Virus record (IMG/VR): IMGVR_UViG_3300017749_000007 | Span: 1-64,000 of that record | Source: a virus | Direction: 5' to 3' (one strand) | DNA: 64,000 nucleotides | Shown: positions 1 to 7,235 of the stretch, in pieces | Layout: every line of letters starts with the position of its first letter | How positions within the stretch are numbered: the stretch's first letter is position 1 | The notes under the pieces: generated by a model | What the model saw: only the letters and a program-made list of their open reading frames with translations | Database searches by the model: none | Told to the model about the DNA's origin: nothing | Translations under genes and position numbers: made by a program

Positions 1-2
1 AC

Positions 3-590
3 TTACCGACCGGGCCTGATGATGGAAATTCTCAATACACTGACGGACGAGTTGGAACAGCATACATACAAGAACTAAGATTTAATACATACTGTGAACG
101 TTTACAGAATTTAGTAGTTGAAGAATTCAACCAAGAATTTAAACGTTATGTTTTAGAAAAAGGTGTAAACATTGATACAGCAATGTTTGATCTTAAATTT
201 CAACCTCCACAAAACTTTGCAAGTTATAGACAAAGTGAGATTGATAATGCAAGAGTACCTACGTATTCACAAATGAGTGCAATACCTTATATTTCAAATA
301 GATTTGCAATGACACGTTTCTTAGGAATGAGCGACGAAGAGATTGCAGAAAACGAAAGACTATGGCGTGAAGAAAATGATGAAAATCTAGAAGCGTCAAA
401 TACCGATGCCGCAGGAGAAATGCGTGGTGCAGGGATAAGCGGCGCAGGTATAAGTTCAGACTTAGGGAACATTGAAGACGATGCAACAGAAGAACCAGAT
501 CCAACAATAGGTGGAGATGAAATGGCTGGAGCAACCCCTGAAGCAGGAGCAGAACAATCCGCACCTCCGGCAACGGATCAAACGATATAA
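3..590 (+). CDS. 20: Portal vertex protein gp20, C-terminal part
   Basis: This is the C-terminal end of the T4-type portal protein, the dodecameric ring at the head vertex through which DNA is packaged and to which the neck attaches. The reading frame is already open at base 3, so the true start lies outside the window. The recognisable portion (residues RFNTYCERLQNLVVEEFNQE, then a stretch containing IPYISNRF and DEEIAENERLW) matches the late helical part of gp20. The last 60 residues are acidic and rich in Gly, Ala and Pro, a disordered tail. It heads the head-gene operon gp20-gp21-gp22-gp23. Its stop codon lies inside a perfect late-promoter box (586-593). Family identity is confident; the extent is partial. 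Confidence 0.88.
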   Translation, partial: LPTGPDDGNSQYTDGRVGTAYIQELRFNTYCERLQNLVVEEFNQEFKRYVLEKGVNIDTAMFDLKFQPPQNFASYRQSEIDNARVPTYSQMSAIPYISNRFAMTRFLGMSDEEIAENERLWREENDENLEASNTDAAGEMRGAGISGAGISSDLGNIEDDATEEPDPTIGGDEMAGATPEAGAEQSAPPATDQTI

Positions 591-593
591 ATA
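586..593 (+). promoter_or_regulatory. T4-type late promoter box
   Basis: Perfect TATAAATA, overlapping the gp20 stop codon. Only five bases separate it from the ATG at 599, and no Shine-Dalgarno site lies between, so a transcript from this box would start at or next to the start codon. Confidence 0.7.
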
Positions 594-598
594 CTAAC

Positions 599-844
599 AT
601 GATACTACGTGAACTATTTTACTACGACAAAGAAACATTCGACACAATCGAAGACGATCGCTATGAAGAGCGAGATGATGACTCACCAGTTGAGTATAAT
701 GATACACGTAAGACACGGTTAACACTTCGTCAAATCAATAAAGTCCGCAAGGCATCTGAACTACATAACAGTGAACAAGCAGAAGAATTAGATTTTGTGC
801 GTCAAATGTATGGAGTGGCAGCCAATGCCGAAGCGGGGGTCTAG
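599..844 (+). CDS. Small conserved phage protein downstream of portal
   Basis: An 81-residue charged protein I do not assign to a named family. It begins with MILRELFYYD and continues with an acidic stretch, then a basic helical segment (TRKTRLTLRQINKVRKASEL) and an acidic helix ending in FVRQMYG. It sits exactly where T4 and relatives carry small prohead-core genes between gp20 and gp21, so a role in prohead assembly is possible but only inferred from position. The ATG lies five bases after a late-promoter box, with no ribosome-binding site visible. The stop codon TAG directly abuts the TTG start of the next gene, which suggests coupled translation. Confidence 0.7.
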   Translation: MILRELFYYDKETFDTIEDDRYEERDDDSPVEYNDTRKTRLTLRQINKVRKASELHNSEQAEELDFVRQMYGVAANAEAGV

Positions 845-1573
845 TTGCCAAAGATAGACAAGAGTCAATACACTAAGCAACAATGGAAAATAGTTAGAGA
901 AGAAAGACGCAACAAAAAGCGTGAACGTCTTATTCGTGAAAACACTGTTCCATTAAACACGTTATTGCAAACAGCAAATAAAGGTAAAATTGGCTTTGTG
1001 CTAGGTAATGGCACAAGTAGAAGTAGTATTGACGTTCAAGAACTACAACAGCAAGGTAAAACATATGCATGTAATGCTGTATACAGAAACGGTATTACTC
1101 CAGACTATCTAGTTGCTGTTGATACAAAAATGATACTAGAGATTACAAGTACTGGTTATCAAAACAATAATATAGTTTACACAAATCCTAATAAATCATA
1201 TTCAGGTATAAAAAACTTAAATTTTTTCAATCCTAGCAAAGGTTGGAGTAGCGGACCCACAGCATTATGGCTTGCCGCACAACACGGATATGAAAAAATA
1301 TATATACTAGGCTTTGACTACAAAGGTTTAGACGACGGTAAAAGATTAAACAATATCTTTGCAAATACACGCAATTACAAAAAATCAACAGATGGTGCAA
1401 CTTTTTTTGGTAATTGGATGAGACAAACCATTGCTGTACTACGTGAAAACCCACATATTGAATTTAATAGAATAATATTACCTGATAACTATATACCTGA
1501 CGAACTAAATACTTTTGACAATATGAAGCACATTTTAGTAGATGATTTTAAGGAAATATTCAATCTTTCCTAG
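845..1573 (+). CDS. DUF115/MptE-like Rossmann-fold protein
   Basis: A 242-residue protein with a TTG start directly after the previous stop codon; a G-rich stretch (about 834-839) may act as ribosome-binding site, and no in-frame ATG is near. After a basic N-terminus it reads GKIGFVLGNGTSRSSID, then YACNAVYRNGITPDYLVAVD, and later YEKIYILGFDYKG. A glycine-rich loop after a beta strand, an Asn-containing second strand and a 'PDY...D' strand are the layout of DUF115 proteins (MptE, motility accessory factor) and of related GT42 sialyltransferases. A nucleotide- or nucleotide-sugar-dependent activity is plausible but not shown. It is encoded inside the head operon, which is odd for an enzyme. 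No membrane segment or signal peptide. Confidence 0.6.
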   Translation: MPKIDKSQYTKQQWKIVREERRNKKRERLIRENTVPLNTLLQTANKGKIGFVLGNGTSRSSIDVQELQQQGKTYACNAVYRNGITPDYLVAVDTKMILEITSTGYQNNNIVYTNPNKSYSGIKNLNFFNPSKGWSSGPTALWLAAQHGYEKIYILGFDYKGLDDGKRLNNIFANTRNYKKSTDGATFFGNWMRQTIAVLRENPHIEFNRIILPDNYIPDELNTFDNMKHILVDDFKEIFNLS

Positions 1574-1586
1574 CATCTAGTCAAAA

Positions 1587-1603
1587 AGGCGCAAAAAACG
1601 CCT
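1587..1603 (+). terminator. Small hairpin after DUF115-like gene
   Basis: Stem AGGCG/CGCCT around a CAAAAAA loop. No clear T-run follows, so it may be a weak terminator, a processing site or mRNA-stabilising hairpin. Confidence 0.3.
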
Positions 1604-1622
1604 ATATCTACGTAGTTTTCCT

Positions 1623-1630
1623 TATAAATA
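1623..1630 (+). promoter_or_regulatory. T4-type late promoter box
   Basis: Perfect TATAAATA followed by an untranslated leader of about 45 bases and a clear Shine-Dalgarno site (TAGGAGA) before the prohead-core gene at 1683. A second partial box (TAAATAC) lies three bases further on. Confidence 0.75.
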
Positions 1631-1682
1631 GTAAATACAAATGACAGCCTTACCATAGGTAACAATTTTATAGGAGAAAACA

Positions 1683-2660
1683 ATGGCAGATCGCAACAAG
1701 TTTGAAGAAATGCTTGAGCGCCTAATTGCAGAAGACAAAGCAGGTGCTGAAGAATTATTTCACGAAATCGTAGTTGAGAAATCAAGAGACATCTACGAAA
1801 ATATTTTAGAAAATGATTTAGAAGAAGTAGCCGACGAAGAAGTCGACGAAACTACTGATGAAGAAGTTGATGAAACTACTGACGAAGAAGTAGACGAAGC
1901 AACTGACGAAGAAGTTGATGAAGCTTCTGAAGAAGACAAAGTTGATGAAAACTTTGATCTTGACGAATTTGAAGTTGAAGGCGACGACGACATGGGCGGC
2001 GACCCAGCAGACGATATGATGGGTGACATCGAGGATGCAGTTGACGGCGACGAAGGCGAAGAAGATGAAGGTGAAGAAGGCGATGTTGAAGATCGTGTTG
2101 AAGACCTAGAAGATGCACTAGATGACCTAAAAGCTGAATTTGAAAAAATGATGGCTGGCGATGAAGGCGAAGAAGCTGGAGACGATATGGACGCTGGTGA
2201 TGAAGAAGCCCCTGAAGAAGAGGCTTATAACTTTGGCGAAGCTGAAGAAGATACTGACGAAGCAGTTGAAGAAGCAACAGACGAAGAAGTAGATGAAACT
2301 ACTGACGAAGAAGTTGATGAATCAAAAGAGCCTAAGTCAGACATTGATGTAATGAAAGAGTATGTTGAAAAAGTAACTGCTTCTATGGGCGACAACGGCG
2401 CAAACGCTAAGTCAACTGTAGCAGGTTCTAACGATATGGGCGGAAGTGCAAGTAACATAGTTGCTGGCGGAGAGTCTGATACTAAAGGAACTACTGGCGG
2501 ATTAGCGGCAAACACTACTAAAGATGAAACAGCAGGGAACGTTAACGTACCAGGCGGAAAAGCATCTAAGTCAATGAAAGCTGAACCAAAAGGCCACGGC
2601 GCAGAGAAAAAAGGCGCAGGCGAAACAGCTGACAATAAAAAATCTATAGTCGGCAAATAA
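1683..2660 (+). CDS. 67: Acidic prohead core protein (gp67-like)
   Basis: A 325-residue, very acidic protein. The first 50 residues (EEMLERLIAEDKAGAEELF, then EKSRDIYENILEN) resemble the N-terminus of T4 gp67, a small internal prohead-core protein that also ends in an acidic run. Residues about 50-85 and 195-215 consist of tandem TTDEEVDE-type octapeptides, followed by long Asp/Glu/Gly tracts, a short coiled coil (VEDRVEDLEDALDDLKAEFEKM, around 135-155) and a basic Gly/Lys-rich tail. The protein should be mostly disordered and is much longer than T4 gp67 (80 aa). Like T4 core proteins it is probably degraded or cleaved by gp21 during maturation. Strong ribosome site TAGGAGA; gp21 follows after 15 bases. 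Confidence 0.65.
   Translation: MADRNKFEEMLERLIAEDKAGAEELFHEIVVEKSRDIYENILENDLEEVADEEVDETTDEEVDETTDEEVDEATDEEVDEASEEDKVDENFDLDEFEVEGDDDMGGDPADDMMGDIEDAVDGDEGEEDEGEEGDVEDRVEDLEDALDDLKAEFEKMMAGDEGEEAGDDMDAGDEEAPEEEAYNFGEAEEDTDEAVEEATDEEVDETTDEEVDESKEPKSDIDVMKEYVEKVTASMGDNGANAKSTVAGSNDMGGSASNIVAGGESDTKGTTGGLAANTTKDETAGNVNVPGGKASKSMKAEPKGHGAEKKGAGETADNKKSIVGK
1830..1940 (+). repeat. Tandem 24-bp repeats encoding TTDEEVDE
   Basis: Four to five imperfect 24-bp units in the core-protein gene, each coding (T/A)TDEEVDE. A second shorter block of two units lies at about 2273-2322. Third-base differences between units show they are not a very recent expansion. Confidence 0.8.
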
Positions 2661-2675
2661 TAAGGTTGAACTAGT

Positions 2676-3311
2676 ATGAACAACTTTTTAAGAGAGCACT
2701 TGACATTCGACCAGGCTAACATAGTCGTTGAGTCTACCGATAACTCCAAAGGAGGCAAAGACCTTTACATGAAAGGTATTTGTATACAAGGCGGTGTGCG
2801 TAACGCAAACCAACGTGTGTATCCTGTAGAAGAAATTGGTAGGGCTGTCAAAACTCTCAATGATCAAATATCCGGAGGATATAGTGTACTCGGGGAAGTT
2901 GATCATCCAGAAGGCCTTAATATTAACTTAGACCGTGTAAGTCACATGATAACAGATTGTTGGATGGATGGCCCAAACGGTTATGGCAAGTTAAAAATTT
3001 TACCAACTCCTATGGGAAAACTAGTTGAAACAATGCTGGAAAGCGGCGTTAAATTAGGTGTTTCCAGTAGGGGCTCTGGTAACGTTTCAGAAGACGGAGG
3101 CAATCAAGTCTCCGACTTTGAAATTATAACAGTTGATGTCGTGGCGCAACCAAGTGCGCCAGGCGCTTACCCAACACCAATCTACGAGCATTTAATGAAT
3201 GCACGTGGCGGAATGAAGGCATACGAAATGGCACAGGCAACAAAACAAGACCCAAAGGCACAAAAGTATCTAAAGGAATCGCTAGTGAATATCATTAGCA
3301 AACTCCAATAA
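2676..3311 (+). CDS. 21: Prohead maturation protease gp21
   Basis: T4-type serine protease (family S77) that sits in the prohead core, cleaves scaffold and capsid proteins after expansion signals, and then digests itself. At 211 residues it matches T4 gp21 in size. Visible landmarks: NANQRVYPVEEI (substrate-groove region), GEVDHPEG with probable catalytic His77, and LGVSSRG with probable catalytic Ser130 or Ser131, followed by DFEIITVDVVAQPSAPGA, typical of herpesvirus-type assembly proteases. It lies between core protein and scaffold, as in T4. The start is preceded by a modest AAGG site. High confidence. Confidence 0.93.
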   Translation: MNNFLREHLTFDQANIVVESTDNSKGGKDLYMKGICIQGGVRNANQRVYPVEEIGRAVKTLNDQISGGYSVLGEVDHPEGLNINLDRVSHMITDCWMDGPNGYGKLKILPTPMGKLVETMLESGVKLGVSSRGSGNVSEDGGNQVSDFEIITVDVVAQPSAPGAYPTPIYEHLMNARGGMKAYEMAQATKQDPKAQKYLKESLVNIISKLQ

Positions 3312-3326
3312 CGAGGAGAAAATAAT

Positions 3327-4436
3327 ATGTTGGATGCACTAAAAACACTTTTCGAAAACGATGTAGTTACGGAAGAAGTGCGCAACGAAATTCAAGAAGC
3401 TTGGGACGCGAAGATCAAAGAGAATCGCCAGCAAGTAACATCAGAGCTACGTGAAGAATTTGCCAAGAAATATGAGCATGACAAAGGTACAATGGTTGAA
3501 GCCATTGATACTCTTGTATCAGAACGTTTAGCAGAAGAAATTGCTGAGTTTGCGGATGACCGTAAACAATTAGCAGAAGCCCGTGCAAAATATGCAGTTG
3601 CTCAGCGTGAAAACGCAGAGAAACTAAAAGGATTTGTTATGGAGCAACTAACTAAAGAAGTTGGTGAGCTACATGAAGATCAAAAAGCAATGGCGGTTAA
3701 CTTCGGCAAGCTAGAAGAATTTGTTGTAGAAGCACTTGCAAAAGAACTTGCAGAGTTTAACGAAGACAAAAAAGATTTAGCAGAAACTAAAGTACGTTTA
3801 GTACGTGAAGCTAAAGAACACTTCAAGAAAGTTAAAACTAACTTTGTTGAAAGAAGTGCTAAAGCAGTATCAGAAACAGTTGACAAAGCTCTTAAAGGAG
3901 AAATTGGACAACTTAAAGAAGATATTGAAGAAGCACGAAGAAACGATTTTGGGCGTAAACTGTTTGAAGCATTTGCTTCAGAATACGCAGGAAGCTACCT
4001 AAATGAAGCGTCAGAAACCGCAAAACTAATTAATGTTATCGCTATGAAAGATAAGCAAATTAGTGAAGCAAAAACATTTGCAACTAAAGCTAAAGCATTA
4101 GCAGAATCTCAGGCAACTGAGAAGAAGCGTTTAGTAGAAGCGGCAGAAAGAAAAGACGTACTTAATGAACTTACTGGACCTTTATCAAAAGACCAGAAAG
4201 AGATTATGACAGACTTACTGGAATCTGTACAAACAGCAAAACTACGTTCTGCGTTTGACAAGTACCTACCGGCAGTAATAGACGGGAATACTCCAGCCAA
4301 AAAGGCAATTTTATCAGAAGGCAAAGAAGTTACAGGCAACCGTGAACAAAGTTCACAAACTAACGTTAGTAGACAAGCAGACGCAGAACAATTCAACAGA
4401 AATGTTGTAGACATTGTGCGTTTAGCTGGAATATAA
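3327..4436 (+). CDS. 22: Prohead scaffolding core protein gp22
   Basis: Main scaffold of the T4-type prohead, around which gp23 assembles and which is later cleaved by gp21. The 369-residue protein is almost entirely charged alpha helix rich in Lys, Glu and Ala, with coiled-coil potential from about residue 20 to 260, no cysteine and few aromatics. It opens with MLDALKTLFENDVVTEEV and ends with NRNVVDIVRLAGI, both typical of gp22 in marine T4-like phages. It contains several (L/I)-x-E sites that fit the gp21 cleavage rule. A good ribosome site (GAGGAG) precedes the ATG, and gp23 starts 16 bases after its stop. Identity rests on composition, ends and position. Confidence 0.88.
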   Translation: MLDALKTLFENDVVTEEVRNEIQEAWDAKIKENRQQVTSELREEFAKKYEHDKGTMVEAIDTLVSERLAEEIAEFADDRKQLAEARAKYAVAQRENAEKLKGFVMEQLTKEVGELHEDQKAMAVNFGKLEEFVVEALAKELAEFNEDKKDLAETKVRLVREAKEHFKKVKTNFVERSAKAVSETVDKALKGEIGQLKEDIEEARRNDFGRKLFEAFASEYAGSYLNEASETAKLINVIAMKDKQISEAKTFATKAKALAESQATEKKRLVEAAERKDVLNELTGPLSKDQKEIMTDLLESVQTAKLRSAFDKYLPAVIDGNTPAKKAILSEGKEVTGNREQSSQTNVSRQADAEQFNRNVVDIVRLAGI

Positions 4437-4452
4437 TTTAAGGAGATATGAA

Positions 4453-5625
4453 ATGTCAGAACTACTAGAAAGTCGCTGGCAGGAGACCAAAGGTGCACTA
4501 GTTGAAGGATTAACAGGAAATAAGAAATCTGTTATGGAAGCAACACTTGAGAATACTAGAAAGTATTTGTCAGAGAGTGCAACAGCAGGTGCAACTTCTG
4601 CAGGCAACGTAGCAACTCTAAATAGAGTTATTTTACCAGTTATTAGACGTGTAATGCCAACTGTGATCGCGAACGAGATCGTTGGTGTTCAGCCTATGAC
4701 AGGACCAGTGGGTCAAATCCACACATTACGAGTACGTTACGCTGATGCCTTTACAGGTACAGCAGGCGGATCAGCGGCAGCAGGCGAAGAGGCTTTAAGC
4801 CCATTCAAAATTGCTGAAGGCTATTCAGGTAATGCAAATGGTAAAGCAGATCCAACAGCATCAAAAGAAGGTGTTGCTGGTAACAGACTAAGCATTCAGA
4901 TTCTAAAACAAACAGTAGAAGCTAAGACACGTAAATTGTCAGCTCGCTGGACGTTTGAATCTGCACAAGATGCGCAGTCACAACACGGTATTGATGTTGA
5001 AGCAGAAATCATGGCAGCTCTTGCACAAGAGATTACAGCTGAGATTGATCAAGAAGTATTAACTTCATTAGCATCATTAGCAGGTACAGGTACTGATACT
5101 TACAACCAAGCTGGTGTAAGTGGTACTGCAACATTCGTCGGTGACGAACATGCGGCATTAGCTGTATTAATTAATAGAGCGGCAAACAGAATTGCACAAA
5201 GAACACGTAGAGGCGCAGGTAACTGGGCTGTTGTTTCTCCAGCAATTTTAACTGTCCTTCAATCAGCAACAACTTCAGCGTTTGCAAGAACAACTGAAGG
5301 TACGTTTGAAGCACCAACTAATACTAAAATGGTTGGTACATTAAACAATGCTATGAAGATCTATGTTAATACATATGCGGCAGACGACGATGTACTAGTT
5401 GGCTACAAAGGCTCAAGTGAATCAGATGCGGCAGCATTCTATTGCCCATACATTCCGCTAATGAGCTCAGGTGTTGTACTAGACCCAACTTCATTCGAAC
5501 CAGTTGTATCATTTATGACTAGATACGGATATGTTGAGTTAAACAACACAGCGTCATCTTTAGGTAACGCGGCTGATTACGTTGAAAAAGTTGAAGTGAA
5601 TAGCAACAACTTATCATTCTCGTAA
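4453..5625 (+). CDS. 23: Major capsid protein gp23
   Basis: T4-type major head protein with an HK97 fold. Recognisable segments are NVATLNRVILPVIRRVMP, ANEIVGVQPMTGPVGQIHTL and, near the end, VSFMTRYGYVELN. It has 390 residues, clearly shorter than T4 gp23 (521) and than most cyanophage versions, so insertion-domain loops are reduced. A site matching the gp21 rule (L-S-E, residues 39-41) precedes the conserved body; cleavage there would remove a 41-residue N-terminal peptide, analogous to the 65-residue T4 delta piece. The ribosome site AAGGAG is strong. A rho-independent terminator follows, closing the head operon. No separate gp24 vertex gene is seen in the window. Confidence 0.95.
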   Translation: MSELLESRWQETKGALVEGLTGNKKSVMEATLENTRKYLSESATAGATSAGNVATLNRVILPVIRRVMPTVIANEIVGVQPMTGPVGQIHTLRVRYADAFTGTAGGSAAAGEEALSPFKIAEGYSGNANGKADPTASKEGVAGNRLSIQILKQTVEAKTRKLSARWTFESAQDAQSQHGIDVEAEIMAALAQEITAEIDQEVLTSLASLAGTGTDTYNQAGVSGTATFVGDEHAALAVLINRAANRIAQRTRRGAGNWAVVSPAILTVLQSATTSAFARTTEGTFEAPTNTKMVGTLNNAMKIYVNTYAADDDVLVGYKGSSESDAAAFYCPYIPLMSSGVVLDPTSFEPVVSFMTRYGYVELNNTASSLGNAADYVEKVEVNSNNLSFS

Positions 5626-5650
5626 GCAGAATATAGTTTTTAACTATACT

Positions 5651-5678
5651 AAAGGGCGGCTTAGGTCGCCCTTTTTTT
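5651..5678 (+). terminator. Rho-independent terminator after gp23
   Basis: Perfect 8-bp stem AAAGGGCG/CGCCCTTT with an 8-base loop, followed by a T-run. It ends the head operon just 25 bases after the capsid stop codon. Confidence 0.9.
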
Positions 5679-5691
5679 ATGGCTAACCATT

Positions 5692-5711
5692 CGGTATATG
5701 GTTAAATACCG
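5692..5711 (+). promoter_or_regulatory. Late-type box inside a hairpin upstream of porin gene
   Basis: A TTAAATA box (5702-5708) lies in a perfect 6-bp inverted repeat CGGTAT/ATACCG (5692-5697 and 5706-5711). About 40 bases later a ribosome site (AAAGGAAA) precedes the porin ATG. The hairpin could be an operator or an mRNA 5' structure; only the sequence symmetry is seen. Confidence 0.45.
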
Positions 5712-5750
5712 CAGAAGAAACCCCTAACTATTTTCGAAAGGAAAATAAAA

Positions 5751-6767
5751 ATGAAACGGACTATAGTTATTCTGTCTGCTCTTTTCGCTTTGATATCATT
5801 TCAAGCATTTGCAGACACAAAGACTCTTGAAGAAAGAGTTACTGATTTAGAAAAGTCAGCACCAACGTTACCAACAGGAATGTTTGTTAACGGAAACATT
5901 GAAGTATTTTACGACCCAGATACTTACGATTCAGATTTTGATACACGAGCAGAAGTGTTTGTAGGACTACAATCTGAACTAGACGGTCCTATTGATTGGG
6001 CAGGAGCAAGTACTAGATTTGATTCTCAATATTCATTAGACACAACATTAAACAATACTATTGTTGAAAAACAAATTGGTGTTGGTTTAGGAAATACTAG
6101 ACTTTATGTAGGCGAAACAGATGCACAAAGATTAGGATTTGCTAAGACAGCTAAAATTGGTTTACCACTTATTATTACAGAAGCTAATAGTAGAATTGAT
6201 CATAACGAAAAGATCGTACTTACTTTTGGCGGATGGAACAACAATAATGAATTTGACTTTGATGAACATAGACTAAAAAGAGATCTACCATTTGGTTTTG
6301 CTGTAGGTTATGATGCAGAAGCAAGTACAATATACTTAGGTGGTACTGTAAGTTTAGCAGGTTATGCAGAACTATCATACATGCAAATTGGTAATAAAAA
6401 TAACATCACTAACAATGAATTAAATCAACAAGGTGTTGCTGTAGGTTCGCAAGTATTGCGTAGATATGGCATTCCGGTAGGATTTGGTGTTGAAGTATGG
6501 GACGACAAAAATACAGGATTAGCAAAAGATGATCGTGTTGACTTTGGTGTTATGTACAACTATTCTAAAGAAGTAATGTTTACAGCACATAAAGTATTAA
6601 ATGATGACCTTGGAACTGATGGTACATATCTTGGTGTAGTACATACAGCAGGACCTGTAGAAACAGGATTCTACTATCATACAGATGTTACTAATACAAG
6701 TGTATGGACAGGTGTAACAACTGAACGCGATGACAGTATTAAAGCTACTCTTAAGTATAAGTTTTAA
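5751..6767 (+). CDS. Porin-like outer-membrane beta-barrel protein
   Basis: A 338-residue protein with a classic Sec signal peptide (MKRTIVILSALFALISFQAFA, cut after AFA), then a short coiled coil (TLEERVTDLEKS), a linker, and alternating hydrophobic/polar beta strands with glycine- and aromatic-rich turns, ending in IKATLKYKF. The terminal Phe is the outer-membrane targeting signal of Gram-negative porins. It should be exported, inserted into the host outer membrane and form a channel, possibly aiding nutrient entry or blocking superinfection; these roles are inference. It sits alone between the capsid terminator and the ncRNA, with its own late-type box and ribosome site. It has no features of a virion protein. 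A general barrel protein other than a porin is the main alternative. Confidence 0.7.
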   Translation: MKRTIVILSALFALISFQAFADTKTLEERVTDLEKSAPTLPTGMFVNGNIEVFYDPDTYDSDFDTRAEVFVGLQSELDGPIDWAGASTRFDSQYSLDTTLNNTIVEKQIGVGLGNTRLYVGETDAQRLGFAKTAKIGLPLIITEANSRIDHNEKIVLTFGGWNNNNEFDFDEHRLKRDLPFGFAVGYDAEASTIYLGGTVSLAGYAELSYMQIGNKNNITNNELNQQGVAVGSQVLRRYGIPVGFGVEVWDDKNTGLAKDDRVDFGVMYNYSKEVMFTAHKVLNDDLGTDGTYLGVVHTAGPVETGFYYHTDVTNTSVWTGVTTERDDSIKATLKYKF

Positions 6768-6773
6768 TAAATA
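6766..6773 (+). promoter_or_regulatory. Late promoter box after porin gene
   Basis: AATAAATA overlapping the porin stop codon; it would transcribe the leader at 6780-6848 and the 32-codon ORF. Confidence 0.5.
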
Positions 6774-6779
6774 ATATTA

Positions 6780-6848
6780 CGTTCAGCCAATAGGCCGGGA
6801 GTAGCATAAGCGAAGGAACGCACTTAACCCTTTAACGAGGAGAGTGTT
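6780..6848 (+). promoter_or_regulatory. Structured 5' leader
   Basis: Leader between the late box and the 32-codon ORF. It can form a hairpin at about 6807-6826 (TAAGCG pairing with CG and CTTA, two bases bulged), then runs into a good ribosome-binding site (ACGAGGAGAG). Function unknown. Confidence 0.35.
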
Positions 6849-6947
6849 ATGGATAATTACACGCTTTGGTGCTTTCAACAAATCATTAAACAGCACCACA
6901 TAAAAAAAGTTAACTTTTTATTAAAAAAGAGGTTGACTTCTGCTTAA
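6849..6947 (+). CDS. Small 32-residue ORF
   Basis: Short ORF starting MDNYTLWCFQQIIKQHHIKK and ending LLKKRLTSA. It is supported by a strong ribosome-binding site (GAGGAG, about 6 bases before the ATG) and an upstream late box. The product is basic with one amphipathic or weakly hydrophobic segment. I do not recognise it. Its 3' half overlaps a 16-bp palindrome and the -35 element of the ncRNA promoter, so it might be a leader peptide or merely transcript passing through. Whether it is translated is uncertain. Confidence 0.4.
   Translation: MDNYTLWCFQQIIKQHHIKKVNFLLKKRLTSA
6904..6919. repeat. 16-bp perfect palindrome upstream of ncRNA promoter
   Basis: AAAAAGTTAACTTTTT, centred on GTTAAC, ends 13 bases before the -35 element of the ncRNA promoter. 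It could be an operator or an AT-rich UP-type element. Confidence 0.55.
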
Positions 6948-6961
6948 TAGTTTGTTATATT
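6933..6961 (+). promoter_or_regulatory. Sigma-70-type (early) promoter of ncRNA
   Basis: TTGACT (6933-6938), 17-bp spacer, TATATT (6956-6961). This is close to the host sigma-70 consensus and quite unlike the late boxes used by neighbouring genes. Predicted start near 6968. No ORF with a ribosome site follows. Confidence 0.75.
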
Positions 6962-6967
6962 AAGTAC

Positions 6968-7212
6968 ATAAGTTAGACGACGGTGTAACTTAGATAGTGC
7001 AAGGAAGAGGTGTTACAGGCACCGAACTTGACGAGTAGCTGTAGTGGCATTGCATGACTGTGGAGACATGGAGATGTATTTTCGAACGTAACTGTTTGAT
7101 GCGAGGTTTGCGGGAAAAACAGACAGACTGTTAACCGCATTGTTGGTATTCTGAAGTCCAACCTATCACTTTTATTTAAAGCTCGATACTTAATTGTGTC
7201 GAGCTTTTTTCT
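6968..7212 (+). ncRNA. Stand-alone structured non-coding RNA
   Basis: A transcription unit of about 245 nt bounded by a sigma-70-type promoter and a strong rho-independent terminator, with no convincing ORF inside (the longest is 26 codons without a ribosome site). Predicted helices: 6970-6975 with 6986-6991 (perfect AAGTTA/TAACTT); 7000-7003 with 7027-7030 enclosing 7009-7012 with 7020-7023 (CAAG/CTTG and GGTG/CACC); 7109-7113 with 7135-7139 enclosing 7118-7122 with 7128-7132 (TGCGG/CCGCA and AACAG/CTGTT). The start and end may also pair (GTTAGAC near 6972 with GTCCAAC near 7156, one mismatch). It does not match tmRNA, tRNA, RNase P or a recognised 6S layout. It could be a host-regulating small RNA made early in infection; function unknown. 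Confidence 0.65.
7178..7212 (+). terminator. Rho-independent terminator of ncRNA
   Basis: Perfect 9-bp stem AAAGCTCGA/TCGAGCTTT (7178-7186 and 7199-7207), extendable by three pairs, followed by a T-run. Confidence 0.9.
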
Positions 7213-7218
7213 TTTATG

Positions 7219-7225
7219 ATAAATA
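7219..7225 (+). promoter_or_regulatory. Late promoter box
   Basis: ATAAATA within GATAAATAC, directly after the ncRNA terminator; drives the 7324 gene through a long leader. Confidence 0.7.
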
Positions 7226-7235
7226 CATATGTCAA

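Noticed and set aside
1830-1940. CRISPR-like array
   Set aside because: The repeats are contiguous coding octapeptides without spacers.
2225-2758. 177-residue minus-strand ORF opposite the core protein
   Set aside because: A Ser-rich shadow of the acidic Glu/Asp/Thr repeats; no ribosome site and it crosses two well-supported plus-strand genes.
7052-7132. 26-codon plus-strand ORF inside the ncRNA
   Set aside because: No Shine-Dalgarno site, and its codons are better explained by the paired stems of the RNA.
6973-7161. 62-residue minus-strand ORF across the ncRNA
   Set aside because: No ribosome site or promoter; it lies inside a unit with clear plus-strand promoter, hairpins and terminator.
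6968-7212. tmRNA or 6S RNA identity for the ncRNA
   Set aside because: No tRNA-like ends or tag-peptide frame; the 5'/3' pairing is short and the hairpin order does not give the long single rod with central bubble of 6S RNA. 6S cannot be fully excluded without a covariance search.
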